A DNA stretch of 64,000 bases. Origin: Ophiobolus disseminans (lineage: Eukaryota; Ascomycota; Dothideomycetes; Pleosporales; Phaeosphaeriaceae). The notes below the pieces were generated by a model. It worked only from the letters and a program-made list of their open reading frames with translations, had not been told where the DNA came from and ran no database searches. The stretch lies in the NCBI GenBank assembly GCA_010093685.1, contig MU006245.1, positions 310,001 through 374,000 of the forward strand. The letters are read 5' to 3'. This document shows positions 20,989 through 30,451 of the stretch, piece after piece. Position 1 is the stretch's first letter; the number at the start of each line of letters is the position of its first letter. Made by a program: the position numbers and the translations under genes.

Positions 20989-22378
20989 TCATACCCACAT
21001 ATTCCTTACTGCCTCTCGCTGGCCTTCCGTCGGCAAAAGAAGTGGTGCTAGTTGTATTGGCGACGGCGGTGCAGGATCCACATGAGGTGACACATGCAAC
21101 GGCTGTTGAATCTCGAGACTTCTAGTAATTCCCTTCGAGATATAAGGCCCTTGTTCCATCCATTCCTTTTCGTCCTTTCTTAGCATATTGACTACGCAAT
21201 ACTGCTTGACCACCATATCTTTCCACTACTCCTCCGGCTTCTCAAAGTAGCCTTGCAGCTCCCATGTGTAATAACAGGAGGAAGGTTGACGTACGTGATC
21301 CGACGAATTACGTACGAGGCGCTGTATGTTACCTTGCTGGCCACGTTTATGGACTTTGACTGCCAGATTGAGTTCGATGCGATGTTTCGAAGCTCGAGAT
21401 GTTCTGGGTACATTGTGTGAAACAAGTCGAGGATACTTTGAGTGTTGTTTCTCTTGGTGTAGGCAAGGACTACTGTGAGCGTGATGTGACGCGACACTGC
21501 ACCGTCAAGCAGAGCATCTGGTACTCTCCAATTTGATGCGCCCCTCAGATTGATTTCGGTCTTGATCTTGCGAAGATACTGTCGAGGTGTAACGTTCAGT
21601 CCCTTGATGTCAATGTCCAGGAACTGGTCGAGTTGTTGTATCAGGACCAAAGGCCTGACCTTGGGATTTCGGTCTTCAATGGGTGGGTAACCGAGACAGG
21701 TCAACCCGTGTATGCGCCAGAACGTTCTTCTTGTGCTTCTTTTGCGGTATCAGTCCCCATGAAATTGGGGTTCAATATAAGCATGGGACTTTTGAACACG
21801 TCCAATCTTGCTTCATCCACGTATCGCCTGCTCGAGCGGACTGCCCAAGAATCTCGGAACGCCGAGGCATGTACTCTACTGGCAGGCTGGTGGTATACTG
21901 TGGGCCAGATGCATTCAAACACGGCATCCAGATCGTGCCCGCGAAAGTATTCAATGTACACCATGTCGCGAAGCTCGCGGGGAAGGTTGCGTTGCTTGGC
22001 TTGGCATAGCGCAAGACTGAGATATTTAGACCATGCTATGGTGGCTTTTTGAAGGGTTCTAGTGATGTCAGCAAACGCTCACTGTAAGGGCTCTTATGCT
22101 CACATGTCTTGCTCTTTGATCACGGCTTTCAATTCAGCGGTCTGTCGCTCGGAAATCACAAGTCTGCAAACTTATCAGTCGCACATCCGGAACTTACTAT
22201 TGAAACGGCGAGGGATCTCACACTGGTCCTTAGCAGTCTGTTGCTTCTGAACGATCCTGTAATAAGTCGGGGAATAATCACAGACTCCAACTTTGACGAA
22301 ACGCCCACCATTGCACCCGCTCACCGCAGATCATGGTCTCTTCTCGCAGTTGCGAGAACATTGTAGTCATGTTAGCAG
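20989..22378 (-). pseudogene. Broken paralogue of the neighbouring unknown gene
   Basis: On the minus strand successive frames read MTTMFSQLREETMIC, AELKAVIKEQDM, then NLPRELRDMVYIEYFRGHDL and LNPNFMGTDTAKEAQEE. After a frame change come IQQLDQFLDIDIKGLNVTPR and, after a TAG, MVVKQYCVVNMLRKDEKEW. The LPRELRDMVY and NPNFMGTDTAKEA segments correspond to LPRELRDMIHY and NPAFVGEDAAREA in the intact gene next door, in the same order and orientation. A frame change near 21705 and a TAG near 21230 (GAG GAG TAG TGG) break it. Some early gaps could be real introns, so only the late breaks argue firmly for a pseudogene. Confidence 0.6.
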
Positions 22379-22512
22379 CTTTGAGGACTGTTGTAGTATA
22401 TGATGAAAGTGGTTGCCTAAGAAAGTACGCTCCACAACGACGCCGTGCATAATGCAAGTAGAGTTGGTGCGACGCGACAACTTGTCGACTAATCTCAGAC
22501 GCCACCGAAATT

Positions 22513-23794
22513 TCAAGGTCCATCTCGCAGAGTCGTGTCTATGATCGACCTAGCAAAGACTGACATATCCTCTCTTCGCCCCATGTCCTTTTCGATATGA
22601 TTTCTCACCCACGAGTTTTGTGGATCCTGCCTGTCGCACTCTTGCATAAAATGATGCTCCCAGTCACAACGTGGCAGCTCCATTATCGCGCCGAGATCAA
22701 TGGGCCTGATACGTTCGCCGTCGAGTTTTGTGCCATAGCGATAAACAACGGTGACGTTGGCGCCGCGGTCCTGGAGCTGTTTGTACAAGAAGAGGCTGGT
22801 GTGGAGAATTTCCACGGCAACTGTCGGTTTTTCAGATCTCGTAAGCAAAGTGACTCTGGGCAGTCTTTTGCACTCGCTATCGAAAATTGCGGATAGTCCT
22901 TCCTCAGTGAGACGAAATGGCGGCGTTTTCCGATTTGACTGACCCCACCCCCATGCAAACTCTTGATGCGATGAGTGGACCCGCGCACACTCATCTAGAA
23001 AGAAGGTGATGGCGGTGATGAATTCGCGTGGCACAACACCTAAACTGAAATTGTCGTGGTTGAAGTAATCCTCCAATCGCGGCGTGTCGAATGTCTCGAC
23101 ATAAGCTGGTGCCATTCTATAAAAGGCTTCTGTAGCTTCGCGAGCGGCGTCTTCGCCAACAAATGCAGGATTGACGAAGTGGTGTGCTAAGTAAGGCCGT
23201 AGTGCACTTGCGCGAACTTGCGGCATGGGGTGACCTGCACCTGACCTGCCATCGCCAGACAGCTTCTCATCGTCAACCTTAGACGCCCTCCAAGGTCGCT
23301 CATTCTGGTAATAGTCGTATTGCCTTAGCTTCTCTTCCCAGCAGAAGTAGTGTATCATGTCCCGAAGCTCGCGCGGCAGTTTGGTCTTGATTGCGCTTGC
23401 AAGTAATCGCGAATCGAATTTAGAGCAGTTGTTGACAGCTTCAAGCGTATTCCTGTGTGAAGCGTCAGTCTGTGTCTTACAGATTGGTAGCTTATCTCAC
23501 CTTGAAGCAACGCCCATGCCTACTTGTCCTGTCTGTATACGCTGCTGTAGTTGCGCAATTTCGGTGCCGAGTTGATCAATGCTATACCGCAGTGGGTCAG
23601 CGAGTACACTATGATAGGTCAAATGTGTGCGTGGGGGCGACAACATACTGATTGCGATACTCTGAACGCTGTGCATCTGCTCTAGTCGACGAGTTAACTT
23701 TGCACTGTTTAACAAGGAGAGGGAAGACATGCCTATACACGTTATCAAGCAGCGCGGCTTGTTGCACGCCTGTGAGCGATGTATGATGCACCAT
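22513..23794 (-). CDS. Uncharacterised fungal protein with LPRELRDMI motif
   Basis: Three exons on the minus strand (23794-23649, 23608-23501, 23452-22513) join in phase to 397 aa. All introns have GT and AG ends (GTATGT...CATAG and GTGAGA...CACAG). The N-terminus has a short helical, Gln/Leu-rich segment (DQLGTEIAQLQQRI) that could be a coiled coil. LPRELRDMIHYFCWEE is reminiscent of the short F-box-like LPxELRxxIY element common in fungal proteins of unknown role. No catalytic motif, signal peptide or membrane segment is apparent. A decayed tandem copy follows downstream on the same strand. Function unknown. Confidence 0.65.
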
Positions 23795-24040
23795 CGCAAT
23801 GTGGTGTTTTTTGATTGTGCTGTTGGTGTGAATTTGCGAGAGTGCAACGAGTGAAAAGACTGCCCCACTTCAAACATCACCTGAGGGAAGGAGCACCTTG
23901 TCACGTGCGGCACTAACGAAGAACCTGGCCGGTACGAGAAGTAGCAAGATATATGACTAGGGTATTCGAGTGAAGCATGAAAGTTGAAAATATCTTAAAG
24001 ATAAAAAATGAGAACAAACATCATTGCCACTTCCCAGAGC

Positions 24041-25294
24041 TTATATCGCGGCCTCCTCCTTCGTCCACGCAGTCTCCTTGACCGTCTCTCCAGCAACGGC
24101 TGGTTTTCCGCTCATACTCAGCATATAATCACGTCCCTTGGCTAACCACACCACGAAATTCGGTATCCTCCAGCCGAACACTGCGCCCACACCGCCAGTC
24201 GTTCCCATGGGAACCATCATGCCCTCCCTCGTATCAATGGTGTACACGCGATCCTTACCCTTGGGCTGCTCATCAGGAAGCATGGCATTGAAGGATAGTA
24301 GGTCGCGCTTCATGTTGACTGCGAGGACGGGGAGAGCGAAAAGGATATCCCAAATGTTGTTGCGTGAGTAGGAAGCTACATCGCCGAAAGCATAGACGCG
24401 AGGGCCAGCACCTGCGACTCGCATCTTGAGGTCGGTCTTGAGGTAGTTGCTCTCATTAAGGAGATTGGATGGCAGCCATGACGAGTTGGGTAGCACACCG
24501 TAGGCCGGCACGTAGAGGTCTGCTTCGAGCTTGTCGCCTTTGGCGAGGATGATAGTGGTACGGCCGTTCTTGTCTTCCTGTGCATCTACAACACGGGAGT
24601 TGTACACGACATCGATGCCCAACGCCTTGAGTTTCTGCTCAGCGGTCTTGCTGATTGCAGGCCGAAGTGGGGTTAGAAGGCGGTCGGCAGCTGTGATGAC
24701 GGTGATGTTGGCTTTGCGCTGGACGCCGCCGAACCACCCGGGCTTCCCATTGCGGTGCTCCGCTACCTCGGCAGCGAATTCGATTGCTGTTGGACCGCCG
24801 CCGACGATGACGATATCTTTTGCGGCCTCAACCTTCTCGTTCGTTATCTTGATGGCGTTAAAGACCTCTTGGGTCCCTGCGCTCTGAGAGAAGGCAGGAT
24901 AGTAGGTCTTGCTGCCCGTTGCAACAACAAGAGCGTGGTAGTCCAGGCTTTCGTCGTTGACAGACTTCTTGCTCTTGTAGGAGATTGTTCGTGCGCTTGT
25001 ATCTAGTCCGGTGGCGGCAGCCTCTAGGAATGTAAAGTCGTCTGACGAGTACTTTGAGAAAGCCTCCTCAATGTCGAAAACGAGCTTCTCGACAGCCATG
25101 CGCTTCGTCGAGGCGGCAGCGCGGGGTGATGCCACACGGAAGTACCAGTTTGGAGACGGATTGATCAGGTACACATGGTATTTTGCCTCCGCTTTGGCCT
25201 TGAGTGCTGGGAGGATAAATTTCAGGTAGTTGTGCGCGGCCATTAAGCCGGCAGACGATGCCCCTACGATAACGATATTGCGCTGTTCCGCCAT
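24041..25294 (-). CDS. AIF/AMID-like FAD-dependent NAD(P)H oxidoreductase
   Basis: A single exon of 417 aa. The FAD-binding motif IVGASSAG (about residues 9-16) opens the protein, and VVATGS follows the first domain. The NAD(P)H-binding motif VIVGGGPTAIEFAAEV and the flavin-contact motif VYAFGDVA complete the two-dinucleotide-domain layout of the pyridine nucleotide-disulphide oxidoreductase family (PF07992). There is no CxxC redox pair, so it is not a thioredoxin or glutathione reductase. The layout matches fungal AIF/AMID-like proteins, which oxidise NADH and have been linked to cell death. A C-terminal stretch (FVVWLAKGRDYMLS) may bind membranes. Localisation is unresolved, since no clear mitochondrial leader is present. 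Confidence 0.85.
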   Translation of the reverse strand: MAEQRNIVIVGASSAGLMAAHNYLKFILPALKAKAEAKYHVYLINPSPNWYFRVASPRAAASTKRMAVEKLVFDIEEAFSKYSSDDFTFLEAAATGLDTSARTISYKSKKSVNDESLDYHALVVATGSKTYYPAFSQSAGTQEVFNAIKITNEKVEAAKDIVIVGGGPTAIEFAAEVAEHRNGKPGWFGGVQRKANITVITAADRLLTPLRPAISKTAEQKLKALGIDVVYNSRVVDAQEDKNGRTTIILAKGDKLEADLYVPAYGVLPNSSWLPSNLLNESNYLKTDLKMRVAGAGPRVYAFGDVASYSRNNIWDILFALPVLAVNMKRDLLSFNAMLPDEQPKGKDRVYTIDTREGMMVPMGTTGGVGAVFGWRIPNFVVWLAKGRDYMLSMSGKPAVAGETVKETAWTKEEAAI

Positions 25295-25821
25295 ATTGAG
25301 AAATGCTGACAGGGTGGTGCAGTGTCTTAATGCAGAGAGATCGGGCCTGGAAGCGATGTGTAGAGTTGAGGAAGTGTGAGTGTGAGCAGATGAGTGAGCA
25401 GACGTTCAGCGACTGAGCCGCAGGTACATATACACAATCACGCAGGATGAGGAATCTTGGTCAGCCCACCATTTTTGGCGACGGACGAATCCCTAAGGCA
25501 TCCATCATTAAGATTGCGATGCATAATCAGGAAACATTCATACAGTTTTGGCGCCCATGTGTGCGCTGAAGGCACAGCAAAATGTGCTTGTGTAACGTGA
25601 ATATTGAGGTGTTGGTAATCGCGGATAGGTTGTCTTCCGTGTTCCGCAGGATTTTTAGGGCGGACGAGTTGGTCCGATTGGCTGAGCCCCTACATCGTCG
25701 CCAAGGTAGAACACCATCGTCGTGTTCCTCTCACACCCCTCCTGCAATAGTGAAGACACGAAATCTAAGCCACGCATAAGGAAAGAGATATGTTCCTCGT
25801 ATTCCGTCTTTATTCTAGTCA
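25295..25821. other. Intergenic
   Basis: This gap of about 530 bp lies between the start of the AIF-like gene and the end of the RBR pseudogene, so it holds the promoter of the former. No additional gene is visible. Confidence 0.4.
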
Positions 25822-27676
25822 TCAGCACTGTTCCTCGTCCGGATAGGGTAGTCGCTTCGATTTCAAACGCTTGCTCCGTCTGGTATGCCAGGTGGGATGT
25901 TGCCAGGTGGCCTGCATCATTATTTCTTCAATCGGCAAATGGTCACTTCCCCTCCACTCCGAGTCGGTAGGTGTGCTGTCTTCCTCCGCATTTACCTCGT
26001 TCTCATGTTCATCATCATCGTCCCCGTGCTGATCGATTGTCTCGCCTCCTGAATTTTGGTCGTTGTGCCCGCAGACCATATGCCGGCACAGCGCATTGTA
26101 ATCCGCGAACGTGTCCAGGTATACCCAGCAAAAGCGCGTGTTACATATGGCACATACCATGTGCTGGCTAGATTCGATATTCTCGATCGACATCTCACAA
26201 TTGGGACAGTTTTGGGCATCTATGCTGTTCTCATGCTCTCGCAATGACCGTTCGTCTTGCGAATCCCTCAAGGCCATTTGATGAGACCGGAACTCGACAC
26301 ACGTGAAGCCGATATGTGGTTCAGCGTGACATGCCGTGCATGTCTGGTTCAGACAGCTAGGGCATGTGAAGATCGGGTAGGATCCGCCGCGAGGATACAC
26401 CGCTTCACAGTCTGGCTGCCGGCAATAGCGGTATTCGACGGGGTTGGAGCGGATGTAGCAGTTCAGAGAAGCCTTCATCAGGGCATGATATTCATGTTCT
26501 GATGTTCGGCCTCGCAGATCCTCCACGGATATCGGCTTTTCGCAGTTCTCATGCCAGCATTGGAGCGGGAAGCTGTTGTACGTTCAATTTGTGATTGCAA
26601 CCATTGACTTGTTGGTTGAAGCAGTCGGCACACACCACATGCTTACATGTTCGGAGTTGAGTTTGACCAGTCAGCTCTCCACACAAACCGCATTTTCCGC
26701 GTAGTATTCTTAAAGGCTCTGGGGCACAATCATCAAGAGCCTTGACAAGTCGTTATATCATCTCCGGATGCCAGTTCAAGGACGTGGTTCCGTACCATAA
26801 ATCCAGGTCTAAGCTGCCCTCTATAAGGAAATTCCCGGGTCTATACAGTTTGCCATCCTTGTGAACGATTGCAAATTGCTGTGCATCCGACTGAATCATG
26901 GGGTTTGGGCGTAGTTCCATGCTGTCTGCCCATTTATTGCTGATCATTCGGTCAACACAGCGGAAGGAGGTAGCCCGATAGATCCGAAGATTCTGTTGAA
27001 GTTTATCGCTAGACATGATGCAGCCAAATTTTTGAGCGAGTTGTTGGGTCCACGATTGTCCGGCAGCAAAGGTTGTAGCAAAAGAATCGTGCCAGAATTC
27101 AGTGGGGAAAATCCCTCCATAACCGTTTTCCAACCATGGAATGAACCCCTCGTAGACTTGTTCAGCATACTTCTTCATGCCAGCAACAATGTGCTGATGA
27201 ATACCCGACAAGCGCAACGTGACAAGGCCGCCACGTTCACTTTCTCAGGACACGTCAACATGTCTAGGCAACGCAGCGGCGTTGATGTCGTTGCTGACGG
27301 CGTCGGAGATTTCCTTGGGCGCCGTAACATAGATGGTATAAAGAAGGCAAGCCTGCAAATCAAGCACGCTTTTCAAAACCGACAAAGCTCGAAGCGCATG
27401 CTCAGGCTGGAAGAATCCAAGCGACATGGTCATACCCCATCGCGTACAGGGGCGGAAGTAGCGAAGACGACCTATCTTTTGGAGTTCGGCGTACAAGTTT
27501 TGACGGTCTTCTGGGCAGTTATGATAAGCAACCAAGATCGAATTTGCATCGGCCTTGATGCTGACATTGCTTGTGAGGGCGGCGTCGGGACTAAGGTCAA
27601 AGCGTTTAAGCTCGCAGCCAGCGTCGAACTGGGCCACGGCGCCTTGGATGTACTGGTGTACTCGATTTTTGGGCAT
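25822..27676 (-). pseudogene. RBR/IBR E3 ubiquitin-ligase-like gene, broken
   Basis: The minus strand reads as one frame from MPKNRVHQYIQG through two stops, TGA at 27247-27245 and TAA at 26755-26753. The peptide continues sensibly on both sides of each (ending PRHVDVS, resuming GGLVTLRLSGIHQHIVAG; ending SLNWHPEMI, resuming RLVKALDDCAPE). RING1 follows (CGLCGELTG...CKHVVCADC). A frame change near 26580 leads into WHENCEKPISVEDLRGR, the IBR (CRQPDCEAVY...CPSCLNQTCTACH) and RING2 (CPNCEMSIENIESSQHMVC). In RING2 the catalytic cysteine usually before N-H-M is replaced by Ser. The stops are explainable as CGA to TGA and CAA to TAA. Without the breaks this would be a cytosolic ubiquitin ligase; as it stands only fragments could be made. 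Confidence 0.65.
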
Positions 27677-28280
27677 GATTATGAGGTTTTCAGGGGGTGG
27701 AGGGGTGTTGAGTGGATACGTGAGGTTGTCCAGTCTCGCTGGAGCTTTGCCTGGCTATTCTAGGTGACTTGGGGCTGGCTGACTATTTTACTGGATATTT
27801 CGACGCCGTGATGTCCGGTGTAGCTTCCCATAAGACGTTAGACGCGTGTTTCTCAAAAGCGAGCCTGCCTACAGTCGTTCCCTTACTAGATTCTCGAATA
27901 CCACTTGTGGTAGCTTAAGGGGTCTTCGTAATTTTTCGTAATGTTGGCCTGAAAATTAGGATGTCTATCCTCATCGAGTTTCGCGACTGCAATCCGAAAA
28001 TTTGGGATGAAGTGAGGGCTGCAAGGTACTGAACGACTCGGAGAATAAAATAAAACGGCGGAGCAATTTCAACATTAATACATGACTGAGAAGTTCCTGA
28101 GCGGCCAGTCGCAACTTTGGTAGCAAACCGCGCTAGTGGTCCCTAAATACTACACCAGCCAACGAAATGTGCGCCTTCGGACTTCCATCCACCTTCACCA
28201 AAGGACTGATCACACCATCGCAAATTGAGCCTTGGTGGCAACGAAAACGGTGCATCCCCTCAACTCAACCATATCTCCTA
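27677..28280. other. Intergenic
   Basis: About 600 bp between the RBR pseudogene and the 3' end of the lectin-like gene, both minus strand. No coding sequence is supported. AAGGGGTCTTCGTAATTTTTCG near 27917 is the only low-complexity patch noticed. Confidence 0.4.
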
Positions 28281-29504
28281 CTAGGCCGTGAATTGGACAC
28301 CCCTCTTCGGCAGCGCAGGGAGCTCGAGGGTGGGTGCGAAAGGCTTATCCTGGCAAACGGACGAGGCCTGACTCCACTGAACTTGCTCCATACTTCCTTC
28401 TTGCGCAAAGGTGTATGTGCTGCCGTCTTCGAGCCAGATGTTGACCTGGGAAAGTGTTAGCGGGTGATCAATCCAAGAGAAGATGTGTAGCATACATTCG
28501 ACGTGTACTCGCCGTCATACACGCCCCTCATAGCAGTAGCCTGGCAGTACACGCTAGTCCCGGGCATCAAAGTGGTCGAAGCCGAGTACGTGAGAGATAC
28601 ACTGTCCTCAACGACAGATTCTTCCGTCTGAGTATTCGCATACTGGTACTGAAGCGTCGTAGTAGACTCAAAACCGATACCGAAGACCTTGCCTTCGACA
28701 TTGAAGGCTTGAGATAGACCAAAGGTGTGGGTTGCGGCACTGGACCACTTCTTTGAAGTCGTGCGGGTGAGGGTCTTCCCAAATGTAAACTCTTCGGTTG
28801 CGTTAGCGAGCTTGTTGGTGTGGTCGGCATAATCTACGACTTTGGTCTCTAGGCCTTGGCGACGCTTGTTGAGCTCTTCGGGGGTTTCTTTCTGATCATT
28901 CGTAAGTCTATGGTTGGTCGCAATTCTGGCGAGTACTTACGAAGACCACGTTCGATACAGCCATCTTATCAACTTTGCTTTTGAGGAAATAAAGACCGAG
29001 GTTGACGATAGAATCCGCAGAGAGACCAAAAGCACCCAGTAAGATACCAGACTCGACTTTATGTTCATATGTAGTCTGACCGCTGGTGTCCTTGCCGATG
29101 TCGAGTTCTTTTCCCGCCTTGGTTCGGATATACAAGCGACCGAGGTATTTGCCTCTGCCGTTGCCCCAGGTCTTGACAAGAGAAAGGCTGTCGGTAGACG
29201 GGTCCCAGTCGATGCGTTGCTTCCTCTCTTCGTCAGGCTGTCCAAATTGCGGGCTATTCGTCCCATCGGAGTAGAAGAATTGGATGGCCTCTACGGCCTT
29301 ATCGCTTGCGTAGACTTCCACACCGGTTATGACAACGCCCTGTATCCACTTCGTTGCACAGAAATTCACGCCACCGGGACCTCCAGTCCATTGAACGTTG
29401 GTGTTGTTCCAAGGTCCCATGAGATCACAATCGCCGACGGCATTGGCGATGCCAGAGAATAAGGCCATTGTCCCAAAAAATAATTGCTTAGAATTAATCA
29501 ACAT
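28281..29504 (-). CDS. Secreted jacalin-like lectin with aerolysin-like C-terminal half
   Basis: Three exons on the minus strand (29504-28941, 28891-28496, 28445-28281) join in phase to 374 aa. MLINSKQLFFGTMALFSGIANA is a signal peptide. Residues about 30-185 look like a jacalin-type beta-prism lectin (GGPGG near the start, IQFFYSDGT, then LYIRTKAGKELDIG). The second exon is rich in Ser/Thr with alternating polar residues and GFESTTTLQYQYANTQTEES, in the style of aerolysin/ETX-MTX2 beta-hairpin modules. Lectin plus aerolysin-like module is the architecture of natterin-like and related pore-forming proteins. That the protein forms pores is an inference from fold resemblance alone, and the second module is a weaker call than the signal peptide and lectin. 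Confidence 0.65.
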
Positions 29505-30451
29505 AGTGACTGGAATTTGAACGAATGTGGTGCTTGGATCAGCAAAAGAAGACAAAAACGAGTGTGTAGTGCTTGGAGTTAGCTGGAAGGGCAAGAGTGA
29601 TCTTGATGATGAGCTTCATTGTAAGACGTACATCGAGGCTTTATATTCTCAGCATATAATTCAGTCTTGTGAGTCCACCCCCCTGATACATACAGAGTTG
29701 CATGATGGGACAATCTCCTAGAGTCGGCCGACTCTAGTGTCCCTCGTAACATGTTGTTGGTGTTCTTGCCGCAGAAAGGCCGAACTGACAGAAGGTTGCC
29801 AAGAAGTTGCAAGAGGGCGGTGAAAAGTAGCAGAATAAGATATTTCCATAACGCTATTAGCTGGCCTTTCTACGGTGAGAACAGGGCTCCTGGATTACAC
29901 CCTGGTATCCGTTGTTTCAAAAATTGATTGAGCCGCAATGGACCGACGCATTGCGGGTCTGTCAGCTTTCCAACATAGCTGTCATTGTTGGACGAAGGTC
30001 ATTGTTGCTCTTCGTCGAAACTTGCGCATAGTGCAGCTCGAATTCTAGTAGGATCGACCCACAAATGCACTCGTGGATGTCGCTGCACAGTTGTTGGTGT
30101 TACAACCTTGGAATGGGACGGATGTATGTAACGGACGCTTTCCCGGCTGCAACAACTGGAACAGCCAAGGGATCAAAGCTGAGACCCTGGCCGCGTTGAT
30201 CACATTCGGCGCATAGACGACTTGCCGAGATGCCCCTTCATCTTGGAGCCGGTCGCATGTGAAGTTGCTCTTAGGTGGGGTGGATGGTGATGGAGTGGTG
30301 ACTAAAGGCTTGTGTGTCGTGATCGACTAGCCCTTGCCCAGGTGGTTAGTCCCAAAGCTTGAGCCAGCCCCAACGCGCTTCGCGTTCGACAGCACGCTTG
30401 TCATTCCGATCCCCACGTACGCCGCCCCGATGCGGGGTCATTGAATTGTAG
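29505..30451. other. Divergent intergenic region
   Basis: About 950 bp between the lectin-like gene (-) and the FHIP-like gene (+). It includes GAGTCGGCCGACTC near 29722, a 14-bp palindrome. No gene is supported, and the promoters of both flanking genes must lie here. Confidence 0.4.
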
